DNA of 64,000 nt from Microglena sp. YARC (GCA_022414725.1 CM039462.1:19302868-19366867), one strand, 5' to 3'; shown: positions 12,605 to 22,400, counted from the stretch's first letter. The notes: a model not told the origin generated them from the sequence alone. Numbers and translations: made by a program.

Positions 12605-13877
12605 GACTCGCCTCTTGCTCCTCTGTGCGGGTTACCACCGACATGCTGGAGACGGCACAAAGTGAGCTCAAGGCCTCTCCTCGGAAACCAAAGGTTGAAA
12701 GGCCCTGGAGGCAGGAGGGCATACTGAAGAATTAAAGCATAGTTTATTTGCAACTGGACACAAGCTGGTTGTTTTTCGGTTGGGGGTGTTGGGAAATAGA
12801 CGTTGTGTTTCGGAGTGCTAGAGGTGATGGAGTGGGTGGAGGTTAGTGGAGGGGTGACAGATTATCACGATGTTGAGATGGGGTTGCTGGGTTGGATGAA
12901 TGATGTGTTGGAGGGAGCCTTATGGAGTGGGTGGAGGGGAGGGGAGGGGAGGGGTGACAGATTACCACGATGTTAAAATGGGGTTGCTGGGTAGGATGAA
13001 CGATGTGTTGGGGGGAGACTGGTGGAGAAGAATAGCAAGGCTGTAACGGGGCACTTGAGTAGGGAACGGCAACATGATATCATATGATATCATGTCATCA
13101 TGTGATATCATATGATGCCGACAGTCTGACTAGGCCAAAGTTATCGTTTAAATATAATATCATATGATGCAATTTGTATGATATCATATGAAATCATACT
13201 CACCTTCGGCCCAAATCATATGATATGCCGATTCCTACACATGAGGGGCTTGCTGGTGGACTGCCATTGTTCCTCGCCCCAAACTCAAGAGCAATTATCA
13301 GTGCTGCTATCTCGCATATCCCTTTTGACACTTCACTCACTGATAGATCATCGAACTCCTTGATTTTTGAGGTGTGGTACTTCAGCGTGAGGGCTTGATA
13401 ATCCTCGGGTTTAATGCCACTGCCATTGTCTGCAAGCTCGATCATCTCTGAGCCGTATTCTTTCAGCCGGACCTGAAAGTTCAGCAAAAGGTGCAGGGGA
13501 TTAGGGTTCGTGAGTCTTGCCCCAACGTTGAGGGTGGGCTAAACGTGTTTCATGAACATGCACAAGCACAACCTGGTCATTCCACTGGACCTCGAAAATT
13601 TATTGAGGCTGTATTTGATGCAGTGCAAGCTCAGCTTGGAGGGTTATTTGTTGGCTTTGGATACTGCAACTGGGATAAATCATGAGAGGGGTATGTCCAC
13701 TGTTGAAGGCTGGCATAGTACCTCGATGTTCGTTGCTCCGGCATCCACAGCATTTTCTACCAGCTCCTTCGACGCCGTTGCAAGGTCCAAGATAACTTGC
13801 CCAGAGCAAATTCGATGCGTCGCGGCCTTGCTGATGGCCTTAATCGAGCCCGACTCAGGTGTCGAGCTGGCCATCAT
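2321..13877 (-). CDS. PMS2: MutL homologue, PMS2-type mismatch-repair ATPase (partial, 7 exons)
   Basis: Spliced gene, N-terminal part only; it continues beyond the left edge. Exons: 13722-13877, 13341-13472, 12612-12704, 10494-10616, 7672-7749, 5113-5272, 2321-2369. Their phases fit at every junction, giving about 263 residues. The three GHKL ATPase motifs of MutL proteins are present: [12 protein letters not shown] (exon 1), DNGSGI (exon 2) and FGFRGEAL (exon 3). Exons 4-6 continue the PMS2 N-domain in order ([52 protein letters not shown]). In the family, PMS2 pairs with MLH1 in the nuclear MutL-alpha endonuclease of mismatch repair; the endonuclease domain would lie outside the window. 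Introns are packed with satellites and MITEs, and several splice junctions are tandemly copied. The same protein is named PMS1 in plants and yeast. No frame break was seen in these exons. Confidence 0.92.
2380..4060. repeat. 21-bp minisatellite GTGAGGTGAATGTGTGTGTT
   Basis: About 75 copies of a 21-bp G/T-rich unit directly upstream of the PMS2 exon 7 acceptor. It is regular at 3.8-4.05 kb and irregular with indels elsewhere. Because 21 is a multiple of three it leaves long open frames on both strands (Thr/His/Pro on the minus strand), which are not genes. Confidence 0.95.
4105..4205. repeat. (CAGA)n microsatellite
   Basis: Tetranucleotide repeat (ACAG/CAGA) with sporadic CAAA units. Confidence 0.95.
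4245..4450 (-). mobile_element. GC-hairpin dispersed element (family E)
   Basis: A minus-strand copy of the element also seen at 8.0, 16.0 and 61.5 kb. Shared blocks are GAAGCCCCC, the (C/T)GTCCG(T/A) run, AAGCCTGACACGTCAGCCAA and a purine-poor end near CACTGCC. About 200 bp, non-coding. No transposase or clear target duplication seen. Confidence 0.6.
4496..4567 (+). mobile_element. GTTCAA-tailed short retroposon (family 2)
   Basis: ACTGCCAAAGACTGCGAGC, then AGCCAAATTGCTGGCTGAAG, then CTATGTAACCAAGTTCAAG ending in a GTTCAA hexamer tail. Copies occur across the window in both orientations. The short length suggests a 5'-truncated LINE or SINE 3' end. Confidence 0.75.
4600..5112 (-). repeat. 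Array of PMS2 exon 6 donor junctions
   Basis: Six or so head-to-tail units of about 67-78 bp just downstream of exon 6. Each repeats the exon end (minus: TTGGACTTTGATGTGCCAC then TCTCAG), a donor (GTGCTTCAC) and intron with AGCCCCCCTAGGACCCCC. The unit near 4,750 has lost the donor GT. A TTTTAG precedes the CCCCCC in several units, so each unit could act as a 41-nt micro-exon. Confidence 0.85.
5113..5272 (-). CDS. PMS2: PMS2 exon 6
   Basis: Fifty-three codons plus one base: [17 protein letters not shown], then [17 protein letters not shown]. Acceptor CTCCAG, donor CTCAG|GTGCTT. The acceptor end is present in two more copies upstream and the donor end in about six more copies downstream. Confidence 0.9.
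5285..5545 (-). repeat. Copies of the PMS2 exon 6 acceptor
   Basis: Two extra copies of the exon 6 start. The one ending at 5,438 keeps CTCCAG and about 85 bases of exon ([13 protein letters not shown]...) before diverging. The one at about 5,520-5,545 has lost the acceptor AG (CGGGG) and keeps only about 30 bases. The TATGCACTGTTTTCT intron motif recurs in both spacers. Confidence 0.85.
5733..5902. mobile_element. Palindromic MITE
   Basis: A 170-bp fold-back. The ends ATCACGTTTTCCCT and AGGGAAAACGTGAT are inverted, and an inner pair TGCGTAAACCTTTTCGACCC / GGGTCGAAGAGGTTTACGCA surrounds a 50-bp centre. It lies in a PMS2 intron. Non-coding. Confidence 0.8.
5920..6361 (+). repeat. Tandem duplication leading into the LRR exon
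   Basis: A unit of about 245 bp occurs twice (from GATGATCACTGTTTTC near 5,911 and 6,161). Each includes an AGCAGCTTCTAGGCAGCTCC-type MITE end, a poly-C/(CA)n tract, a CTTTAG acceptor and the first part of the LRR exon. The upstream copy stops after about 55 exon bases. Confidence 0.85.
6362..6570 (+). CDS. Leucine-rich-repeat exon, antisense within a PMS2 intron
   Basis: A single open block of 69 codons between a TTTCCTTTAG acceptor and a GTATCA donor. It encodes tandem LRRs of the short SDS22/internalin type: [20 protein letters not shown], then [20 protein letters not shown], then [10 protein letters not shown]. Such repeats usually form protein-binding solenoids. No start codon and no neighbouring exon of the same gene was found, so it may be a nested gene, an exon of a longer gene or a stranded fragment. 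Confidence 0.6.
6700..7210. repeat. Inverted repeat enclosing amplified MITE ends
   Basis: Arms of about 95 bp at 6,703-6,797 and 7,107-7,206 are reverse complements (TTATCATTTGCATCCTATAC in one, its complement in the other). Between them lie an M1 MITE start and three tandem copies (about 59 bp) of its other end with AGCTGAAAATAAAAGTTTTG. Confidence 0.85.
7200..7600. repeat. Diverged tandem repeat with ATGATATGCATG
   Basis: Units of about 120-125 bp around GGTGATGTAAAGGAGTATAT occur three to four times. No gene recognised. It lies in the intron after PMS2 exon 5. Confidence 0.75.
7672..7749 (-). CDS. PMS2: PMS2 exon 5
   Basis: Twenty-six codons: [14 protein letters not shown] then [12 protein letters not shown], acceptor CACAAG, donor GTACGA, phase 0 both sides. 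It matches the PMS2 helix after the LPVR(H/S)KE segment. Confidence 0.9.
7795..7920. repeat. (AAT)n and (ATG/AAT)n microsatellite
   Basis: About 15 ATA/AAT units, then mixed ATGATA units. Confidence 0.95.
8003..8250 (+). mobile_element. GC-hairpin dispersed element (family E)
   Basis: GAAGCCCCCTTTTCATGGGG then GCGGGAGCCCCC form a hairpin, followed by CGTCCGTTTGTCCGTCTGAC and AAGCCTGACACGTCAGCCAA. It ends near CACTCTCCGCCA with a (TA)-rich tract and GCGTCCCTAGCGATGC. Confidence 0.65.
8260..10200 (+). repeat. 84-bp satellite with A/B dimer structure, derived from a MITE end
   Basis: About 22 monomers of 84 bp, each containing AGAAGCTTCTAGGCAGCCAC, the terminal core of the M1 MITE. Two monomer types alternate (GATTTTGTTTTGGCTTCAAT and CTTCTTTTGTGTGCTACAAT), giving a 168-bp higher-order unit. 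The multiple of three leaves a 455-codon open frame without stops. I regard it as satellite DNA, not a gene. Confidence 0.92.
10345..10425 (-). repeat. Copy of PMS2 exon 4 donor half
   Basis: Repeats the last about 70 bases of exon 4 (minus: TTCAAGACCCTTCCTGTCCG then GCACAAG) and the donor GTAGGC, 145 bp downstream of the true junction. There is no acceptor of its own. Confidence 0.85.
10494..10616 (-). CDS. PMS2: PMS2 exon 4
   Basis: Forty-one codons: [11 protein letters not shown] ... [18 protein letters not shown], then donor GTAGGC. It is the only full-length copy. Five or six further copies of its acceptor end lie upstream (10.7-11.6 kb) and one copy of its donor half lies downstream. 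Confidence 0.92.
10620..11600 (-). repeat. Array of PMS2 exon 4 acceptor junctions
   Basis: Extra copies of CACTCTGCAG|GTGGGCACC with up to about 45 bases of exon, at about 10,726 (acceptor lost: CTGTAA), 10,866, 11,010, 11,153, 11,485 and 11,578. G-runs and (TG)n/(GGGT)n spacers follow each. The exon part shortens and diverges with distance from the true exon 4. Confidence 0.88.
11600..11870. repeat. (GGGTGT)n and poly-G tracts
   Basis: Irregular G/T-only microsatellite, with the same AGTGGACAGAAAA spacer block seen at 11,040, 11,200 and 11,630. Confidence 0.9.
11905..12100. repeat. Tandem repeat of about 75 bp (AACTCAGATACGTCGTTGCC)
   Basis: Two full units and a partial one, each with CCGATTGACATACAATATAC. 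Non-coding, within the PMS2 exon 3-4 intron. Confidence 0.85.
12165..12535. mobile_element. MITE M1, interrupted copy
   Basis: Left end GGGCTACTCATGGCAGC, right end GCTGCTGCGCGTAGCCC, inverted to each other. It is interrupted by poly-C and a GC hairpin (GGGGCGGCCCTTCGGGCCGC). The inner block TGGGTCCAGCCCAAAGCTTC matches the 16.2 and 19.0 kb copies. Confidence 0.75.
12540..12600. repeat. Poly-C and (CA)n at the PMS2 exon 3 donor
   Basis: C15 then (CA)13 abuts the donor side of exon 3, the position where other exons carry junction arrays. Confidence 0.9.
12612..12704 (-). CDS. PMS2: PMS2 exon 3 (ATPase motif III, likely GC donor)
   Basis: Thirty-one codons from [18 protein letters not shown] to TRTEEQE. 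No usable phase-0 GT donor gives the right length. The GC donor GAG|GCGAGT at 12611 gives exactly the PMS2 spacing to VGTK in exon 4. Beyond it the frame stops within three codons. Confidence 0.88.
12815..13060. repeat. Tandem duplication of about 120 bp
   Basis: Two units sharing GGGGTGACAGATTA(T/C)CACG and GGGGTTGCTGGGT. Intronic. Confidence 0.8.
13063..13240. mobile_element. Small MITE with repeated ATATCATATGAT word
   Basis: Bounded by AGGGAACGGCA and the imperfect inverse TGCCGATTCCT. The interior repeats the palindromic word ATATCATATGAT about six times. A second element with the same ends but a different word lies at 61.2 kb. Its right end lies in or beside the PMS2 exon 2-3 intron near 13.2 kb. 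Confidence 0.6.
13341..13472 (-). CDS. PMS2: PMS2 exon 2 (ATPase motif II)
   Basis: Forty-four codons between an acceptor TTTCAG and a donor GTGAGT, phase 0 on both sides. The exon contains [18 protein letters not shown] and [16 protein letters not shown], matching PMS2 closely. Confidence 0.92.
13722..13877 (-). CDS. PMS2: PMS2 exon 1 (ATPase motif I)
   Basis: Fifty-two codons from ATG at 13877 to NIE before the donor GTACTA, phase 0. A second ATG follows directly (MM start). It holds [19 protein letters not shown] and [12 protein letters not shown], the ATP-binding helix with the catalytic Glu and the metal-binding Asn. Confidence 0.92.
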
Positions 13878-15957
13878 TCAAAATTTCGGGAGCTTGGTGG
13901 CCTGGCAGGTAGGAAGCTGTTGGGTATTAGCTAGTGGGCCATCCCACTCTATGAAACGTGGGTCGTTATGGCCTGTTGCTGCAAACATCTGTTTTGAATC
14001 GATCTTAGGCCCAAGACAAAAAGGACAGACAGCCAGGGGCCAGATAGAGCCAACCAACCAAAAAACGGTGGGGTTCGTTGGTTTTGGCTTTTGGTCCCTC
14101 CTGGTTACGGGGATCGAATCGTTTTCTCGGTATCGCTCGGTGCGGTTCCCTTGATAACTCGCGCGAACCGATATCGATGTGGGCGACGCGCGTGCATCTT
14201 TGCATACAACCAGGTGAGGGGGGATCTAAGGGGGGTTTCTAGACCCCATGCTCGGATTTTTGTATGTTTGCCCCCCACTCCGCCCCACTCCACCGTTAGT
14301 CCGCCCGGACACGCCCGGACATGCCATGGATTGCTGCAATATTACCTATCTTTTTCTGAGGATTTGTTGGAAGACCCCTCCCGAATGTTGCGGAGCGGGC
14401 TTGTCTTGGGCCAACAATGGACTGTCGATGACAATGTTATGTTATGGATTATGACATCATGAGCACGTACACCGCACGTGGAATTGTGGGTCAGCATTCT
14501 AAGAGCATGTCTCAGATTTCGGATTGTTACCAAGCCCTGGCTGGGGTTCTATTAAGTGCCCGTGTTGATTCCTAATCCGGTGCGACTAACTTGTCCAAAT
14601 GGGCAACTGAATTAAACATACGGTACAACATATTGAATATTTCTGGTAGCCGGAGCCATGTAACCACGTTCAAGTTCAAGTATGTGCGGAAGTTACAGTC
14701 CAACCCTCGGGTAGCATGTATACACAAGTACGTATTGTGTTACATGATTAGCCGGGTGCATGTCAGATCGTACTGGGGGGTCCCGTCTCATAGGAACCCT
14801 GGCAGTACATAATATATTACACAACCCAGGCAGTATATAATATACTAATATGACGGACGAGTCATATAAAAAAATACATGTCACGCCGTACTACAAGGCG
14901 TGAGGTTGAGGGGGACGGCCCGTTCACTTCAGGAGGGACTATACTAGGCATTGGAAGACGGTGAGCAGCCCAGAGTTGGCTAAAAACCCTTGTTCCAATC
15001 CAACCCAATCCACATCCATCAGCCCCCTCGACCTTCCTTTCACCCTGCCCAGATAAACCGGGACAATAGTGATTTGTTCGCGTCTACATATTCCTAGTAA
15101 TCATTGTTTTTTTACTGCAGAAGACAGCCAGCAGCCAAACTGCTGGCTTATGCTATGTAACCAAGTTCAAGTTCTACCGGGACACTGTACATTTAACATA
15201 TAGGAATCATATCCACTTGGGATGACGAGAGCTTGGCAGCTTGATGTCATTATGGTAATACTACCTTCGTGGGTATAGTATTGTCACCCAGAGTTGTATG
15301 TATGTTACAGTCCAGCGGTAGGCCAAATAGCCTTTAGGGACTTGCCCAGCCGTGACAGGAAGGGCTAAACAGAAAAAGGTTGTCCAAAACGTTACTTTTT
15401 CCGTCTCAAACGCAGATTTTGGAAGGTGCAGAACGTGTATTTGCAAACGTAGGTTGCAAACGTAGGATTTTGCTCATGCATTGTACATTTTGAAAACTGC
15501 AACGTCCCAAAACGAAGATCTTGCAGTACCCTTAAAGAAAACAGGCTGACTGCCCTTATCAAACTGAGGTGACCGGTGGTGACCGGCCCATGCCACGGTC
15601 TCACGGATTCACGGCAGATGGCGTGGGAGGAAGGCCTCGGTCGATTGACGTGGGCCAAAGGCTTGGGTCGATGCCAAACCCGTAGGTACACGTGGGACCC
15701 AGGGTACTTCAGGTGGAGCCCCAGCTCTGCTGCCTGAGACGGAGCCAATTGTATAGCCTGCGTCCTGCAACGCAACGGACCCATCCTTCTGGTCAACGGA
15801 CCCTCCCCACGTTGCGTCCTGCGATACAACATACCCTTCGACGGAGGACACAGCGTCCTGAACAACCCTGGTGGGACCTTTGTGTAACTGGTGTGGCGGT
15901 GGAGTCATTTGCTACATTGAGAGCGGTAACCAACCTGCTACCAGCTATCTCCACTGC

Positions 15958-16160
15958 CTCATTTTTGGCGGACCCCCCCCCTCTGGGGGGCGGGAGCCCC
16001 CAGTGTTACCTATTTGTCTGTCCGTCCATCTGACCGTGATGAAGCCTGACACGTCAGCCAACGGTCTCGTAACTAACTCGCATCCGTTGCCACCTGTCGC
16101 TCCCTCGCGATCACTCTCCGCCATTTTTTAGCGTCGCAGGCGACGCTGCAAAGAACTTGT
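15958..16160 (+). mobile_element. GC-hairpin dispersed element (family E)
   Basis: TTTTTGGCGGACCCCCC, the hairpin GGGGGGCGGGAGCCCCC, AAGCCTGACACGTCAGCCAA, then CTCTCCGCCATTTTTTAGCG and a terminal GCGTCGCAGGCGACGC palindrome. Confidence 0.7.
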
Positions 16161-16337
16161 TAGGCTACTCATGGTAGCTTTCCATCAGCTCCATTAGCCA
16201 GCCACTTGGTCAAGCCCCAAATATTTCAGCTGCATTTGAATGCCTGTCATATCAGCTTTCAGATGCACTAGCTTGCACCAGGTCTGGCCCAAGGACGGGG
16301 AAAGCGAGCAGCCTAGAAGCTGCTATGCGTAGCCAAA
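16161..16337. mobile_element. MITE M1
   Basis: About 177 bp with inverted ends GGCTACTCATGGTAGC and GCTGCTATGCGTAGCC. It ends about 25 bp from the GID8 stop codon, so it may lie in the 3' UTR. Confidence 0.75.
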
Positions 16338-16361
16338 AAAGAGATAGTGCCTATCTCTCGG

Positions 16362-16457
16362 CTACTGCCCACTCTTTGGCATAGTGAGTTCTCCAGTGGA
16401 CAGGTCAGAGATGTGTGGGTAGTTGCACTTTTCATCAAGCTGGTTTTGGGACCAAAT
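16362..16457 (-). CDS. GID8: GID8 exon 8 (C-terminus and stop)
   Basis: Thirty-one codons and TAG: IWSQNQLDEKCNYPHISDLS, TGELTMPKSGQ. Acceptor TTGCAG. The WxQNQLDEK(x)YP motif is the conserved GID8 end. Confidence 0.95.
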   Translation of the reverse strand: MWSQNQLDEKCNYPHISDLSTGELTMPKSGQ

Positions 16458-19400
16458 CTGCAAGGGAGAGCAGGAGACAAAAGTTAGTTTTACTGCCAAA
16501 GACGGTGAGCAGCCAAATTGCTGGCTGGAGCCATGTAACCAGGTTCAAGTTCAAGTTCAAGTTCAAAAGTTCGCCAGCAGTTTTGGCTTTCAAGAGTAGT
16601 TTTGGCGTGAGCAAACGGACGTGGTCGGTATCTTCCGCTGCCTGAAATAACGCATTATTAGGCGCATACAATTTGTTGGGGTTGCATTATTGATATAGCA
16701 TGCGTATGCGTATGCCAACGTGTATTCATATGGCAACGTATTGTGCGTATCGTTCTAGTTTGTGTATGACAATTTGTATTACTTGTATTCATATGGATGT
16801 CAATACCAAACTGGTCCCCAACATTATCAAGCGATATCTCAACCAATTGTGTACAATATTGTTTGACACACTGAAACATCGTACGGTATTGTACTATGTA
16901 CCACAAGATATCGTCGATATATCATATCATATCATATCATATCATATATCTATACAATATCGTACAGACAACCCTATGTATTTTTCATACCAAGAGCTTG
17001 ATTCCAGTGTGCAGTGTTGGCTTATTGTCCTCGCACTGTATTTGTATGTGTATTATATGTTCATCTGTATTATGCTTACCATCAGCTTGATCAGAGTGTG
17101 CAGTGTTGGCTTATTGTCCTCGCACTGTATTTGTATGTGTATTATATCTCTGTGTGTTTTATTCTTACCATCAGCTTGATCAGAGTGTGCAGTGTTGGCT
17201 TATTGTCCTCGCACTGTATTTGTATGTGTGTTATATGTCTAAGTGTTTTATGCTTACCATCAGCTTGATACGAGTGTGCAGTGTTGGCTTATTGTCCTCG
17301 CACTGTATTTGTATGTGTATTATATGTCTATGTGTTTTATGCTTACCATCAGCTTGATCAGAGTGTGCAGTGTTGGCTTATTGTCCTCGCACTGTATTTG
17401 TATGTGTGTTATATGTCTATGTGTTTTATGCTTACCATCAGCTTGATACGAGTGTGCAGTGTTGGCTTATTGTCCTCGCACTGTATTTGTATGTGTATTA
17501 TATGTCTATGTGTTTTATGCTTACCATCAGCTTGATACGAGTGTGCAGTCTTGGCTCCTTATCCTTGAACTGTATTCGTATGTATGTATGTATGTATGTA
17601 TGTATATATGTATGTATGTATGTATGTATGCATGTATGTATGTGCGTGACAGTCCAGGGGTAGGCCTAATAGGCTAAAGGGACGGCCCAACCGTATAGGA
17701 AGGGCTTAAAAATAAAAAGCACTGATGAACTGAACCCTTAACAATCGTTTTACCGACGGGGGCCCTGAGCTCGTGCTACAGTGATCATTTCATGTGTATT
17801 ATGATTACCATCAGCTTGATCAGAGTGTGCAGTCTTGGCTCCTTGTCCTGGCACTGTATTCGGATGTGTATGTATGTATGTATGTATTTGCGTGACAGTC
17901 CAGGGGTAGGCCAAATAGGCTAAAGGGACGGTCCAACCGTGCAGGAAGGGCTTTAAAAGAAAAAGCACTGATGAACTGAACCCTTAACAATCGTTTTACC
18001 GACGGGGGGGCTGAGCTCGTGCTACAGTGATCATTTAATGCGTATTATATGTTCATGTGTGTTATGATTACCATCAGCTTGATCAGAGTGTGCAGTCTTG
18101 GCTCGTTATCCTGGCACTGGCTCCCCAAGATGGCTGCGTTCAGCTCACTAGCTGTCTTCTGGCGCTGTGTCACATCCATCAGTGCACCCACCGGGCTTGA
18201 CTTGGCATCATGGAAAGCTAGCAGGGCGACGGTGCGTTCTGCATTGGGATTAGGATTGGGATTGGGATTTCTGCAGTGGGATTGGGATTAGGATTGGGAT
18301 TGGATTGGGATTGGATTGGCATTGGCATTGGGATTGGGATCAGGATTTCTGCATTAGGATTGGGATTGGGATTGGGAATGGGATTAGGATCAGGATTCCG
18401 ATTTCTGCATTCGGATCAGGACTGGGATCAGGATCAGGATTTCTGCACTGGGATTGGATCAGGATTGGATTGGAATTGGGATTAAGATCAGGATTGGGAT
18501 TTCTGCATTGGGATTGGGATTAGGATTTCTGCATTGGGACTGGCATTGGGATTGGGATTGAGGTTTGATTGGGATTGGGATTTGATTGGGATTGGGATTT
18601 GATTGGGATTGGGATTAGGATTTCTGCACTGGGATTGGATTGGGATTTGATTGGGATTGGGATTAGGATTTTTCCTAATTCCGATCCCAATCCAATCCCA
18701 ATCCAATCCCAATTCTGCATTGGGATTTGATTGAGATTGGGATCAGGATTTTTCCTAATTCCGATCCCAATCCAATCCCAATCCAATCCCAATTCTGCAT
18801 TGGGATTTGATTGGGATTGGGATTAGGATTTCTGCACTGGGATTGGATTGGGATTGGGATCAGGATTGGGATTCCTGCCATGTAAGCTTGGAATTGGGAT
18901 TGGATTGTTCCATGTTTGTTCAGCTAACTCTGGACTACTGTTTCATTTTTGGGCTACTCGTGGCAGCTTCCACTTGCCACTGGGTCAAATCCAATGCTTG
19001 AAGCTGCATTTGAATGTTTGCCATGTAAGCTTTCAGACGCACTAGCTAGCTTCAGGTTCGGCTCAACAACATGGGAAAGGAGCTGCCTATAAGCTGCTAA
19101 AAGTAGCCCACACATCAAACATCTCTCTGGCCAGCTTACCGTCTTCCAATGCCAAGCCCCCACGTGCAATACACACGGAAACTAAGGGGCCTACTATGCA
19201 GATTAGACGGTGTGTGCTGCATTGGTAGTAGGGTCTCTAATCAGTGCCCTAGTTTGCTGCAGCTTTTGCTGATCAGCCAGACAGGGGATCTGCCTAGAAG
19301 CTGCTGCATTTTTGGCTGAACAGCCAGGCAGGGGATCCGCCTAGAACACTGTTTTTCTTTTTGGATACTAGCAGCAGTTTCTAAGCAGCTCCCTGAGCCA

Positions 19401-22400
19401 GCCACCGGGTCAAGCCTCAAAAGTTCAGCAGCGCTAGAAAGCTTACGTCAGCTTCAAGGTGCACTAGGTTGCTTCAGGTTGGCTGATTAGCCAGCCAGGG
19501 GAGCTGCCTAGAAGTTGCTGCTCATAGCTGAAAGTATACAGTAGTTTAGTTTATGTTGCACCACCAGCAGCAGCAGCACCAGCAGCACCATCACCAGCAC
19601 CACCAGCACCACCACCATCAACAGCAGCAACAGCACCACCACCACAACCAGCAGCAGCAGCACCACCACTATCAGCACCACCAACTCCACCACAAGCAGC
19701 ACCATCACCACCACCAGCTCCACCATCAGCAGCAGCAGCAGCACCACCACAACCAGCAGCATCACAGCAACCACAACCAGGAGCAGTACCACCACCACCA
19801 TCAGCACCACCATCACTTTTCGGCTACTAGCAGCAGCTTCTAGGCAGCTCCCCTGGCTGGCTAATCGTCCAAACCTAAAGCAACCTAGTGCACCTTGAAG
19901 CTGATATAATCAGCTTTCTAATGCTGCAAAAAATTGAGGCGAAGGCCTGTGGCTGACTCAGCACCACCATCAGCAGCGCCACCACCACCACAGGAGTGCC
20001 ACTCGCTTTTTGGCTACTAGCAGCAGCTTCTAGGCAGCTCCCCTGGCTGGATAATCAGCCAAACCTAAAACAACCTAGTGCACCAGTAGTGCCACCCGCT
20101 CGAGCCTAACACTTAAGCCTGGTCTAGTCTAGTCTAGTCCAAGAAACTTAAAATGACGCCTAAAAATGAGCTTAACACTTCAGCCTAGTCATGATAACGC
20201 CTGGTGGGGCGTGGTGTTAAGGGAGCCCATCGTACCGGGTAGGGAGCGGTCTTCTACCTCAACTGGACAAGCAACCATCGCGGTTGACAACGACCTGCAA
20301 CGCCAAGAGCGACCGAAAGGGGAATCGAACCCCCGACACATCATCCTCAAAGTACTTTGGTCTACCACTAGACCAATGTATATCACTGAAAGGGGCTACT
20401 TAGGCCTAGTCTAGTCTAAGGAAACTTAAAATGCCGAATAAAGCGATGGTGATGATGGTGATAAGGAGGAGGAAGATGGTGATGCTGCTGATGCTCCTGG
20501 TTGTGGTTGCGGTGGTGGTGCTGATGGTGGTGAAGGTGCTGCTGATGGTGGTTGTTGAGGTGCTGCTGGTGGTGGCGGTGGTGGTTGCGGTGATGCTGGT
20601 GGTGGTGGTGCTGCTTGTGGTGGTGATGGTGCTGCTTGTGTTGGTGTTGGTGTCGGTGGTGCTGATGGTGTTGGAAGTGCTGCTGATGGTTGTGGTGCTA
20701 ATGGTGGTGGTGCTAATGGTGGTGGTGGTGGTGGTGGTGGTGGTGTTGCTGATGGTGTCGTGGTGGCGCAGCTGCTGCTGATGGTTGTGGTTGTGGTGGT
20801 GGTGGTGGTGGTGGTGGTGGTAGTGCAAATGATGATGCTAATGCTGCTGATGTGGAATGTGAGCAGCTGGGTCCTCACCTATCTCCTCCAACAGTTCTGG
20901 GCGCTCCTCTCCCTGTGGAGCCAAGTACCTGAGCAGGGCAGGAGTGGTGTAAGTATCAGGATCAGGATTGGGATAAGGATCAGGATCAGGATTGGGATCA
21001 GGATCAGGATTGGGATAAGGATCAGGGTCAGGATTGGGATAAGGATCAGGATTGGGATAAGGATCAGGGTCAGGATTGAGATCAGGATCAGGATTGATAT
21101 GAGGATCAGGATCAGGACAATGATCAGGATTGGGATAAGGATCAGGATCAGGATAATGATCAGGATCAGGATCAGGATTGGGATAAGGATCAGGATCAGG
21201 ATTGGGATAAGGATCAGGATTGGGATAAGGATCAGGATCAGGATTGGGATCAGGATAATGATCAGGATAAGGATCAGGATTGGGATAAGGATCAGGATTG
21301 GGATAAGGATCAGGATCAGGATTGGGATCAGGATAATGATCAGGATCAGGATCAGGATTGGGATAAGGATCAGGATTGGGATTGGGATCAGGATCAGGAT
21401 CAGGATCAGGATCAGAATAAGGATCAGGATCAGGATCAGGATTGGGATAAGGATCAGGATCAGGATAAGGATCGGGATAAGGATCAGGATTGGGATAAGG
21501 ATCAGGATCAGGATAAGGATCAGAATAAGGATCAGGATTGGGATAAGGATCAGGATTGGGATAAGGATCAGGATCAGGATAAGGATCAGAATAAGGATCA
21601 GGATTGGGATAAGGATCAGAATTGGGATAAGGATCAGGATTGGGATAAGGATCAGGATCAGGATGATGATCGGGATAAGGATCAGGATTGGGATAAGGAT
21701 CAGGATTGGGATTAGGATCAGGATCAGGATCAGAATAAGGATCAGGATTGGGATAAGGATCAGGATTGGGATAAGGATCAGAATAAGGATAAGGATTGGG
21801 ATAAGAATCAGGATTGGGATAAGGATCAGGATCAGGATAAGGATCAGAATAAGGATCAGGATTGGGATCAGGATCAGGATTGGGATAAGGATCAGGATCA
21901 GGATAAGGATCAGAATAAGGATCAGGATTGGGATAAGGATCAGGATTGGGATCAGGATCAGGATCAGGATAATGATCAGGATAAGGATCAGGATTGGGAT
22001 CAGGATCAGGATAATGATTAGGATCAGGATCAGGATCAGGATAATGATCAGGATAAGGATCAGGATTGGGCTAAGGATCAGGATTGGGATCAGGATCAGG
22101 ATCAGGATAATGATCAGGATTGGGATAAGGATCGGGATTGGTATAAGGATCAGGATTGGGATAAGGATCAGGATCAGCATTCAACGCTGCATAGAACTTG
22201 TTTCCCTGATAGCTATAGCTACCTGGGACCCTGTCTTGGCCCCAAATTCCGCTAACCTGACCCAAACCCCAAACCCCGGCCTTTTGGGCTGCCCTACCCA
22301 AATCACTACCCGGACCCCACCCATGGAAAGTACCAAATCCCAGAAAACTACCAGAAGACTCCCTTTCTGAAACGGAAAAAAGCTCTGTCTGGTTGCTAAT

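Larger units (their letters stand above)
13878..16361. other. Region between PMS2 start and GID8 end
   Basis: Holds the PMS2 5' flank and the GID8 3' flank. I see no convincing gene. Contents: partial family-2 retroposons (14,645-14,683; 15,108-15,172), a family-1 fragment (15,293-15,385), a GC-rich block with two ACGTTGCGTCCTGC-like repeats (15,740-15,860), a family-E element (15,958-16,160) and an M1 MITE (16,161-16,337). The PMS2 promoter is probably here, but no motif decides it. Confidence 0.6.

Noticed and set aside
13552..14154. 200-codon plus-strand frame
   Set aside because: Antisense to PMS2 exon 1; the conserved coding is on the minus strand.
20760..22370. 536- and 433-codon frames of Arg-Ile and Leu-Ile-Pro
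   Set aside because: Hexamer array read in frame on both strands; the real coding there is a 50-nt GID8 exon.
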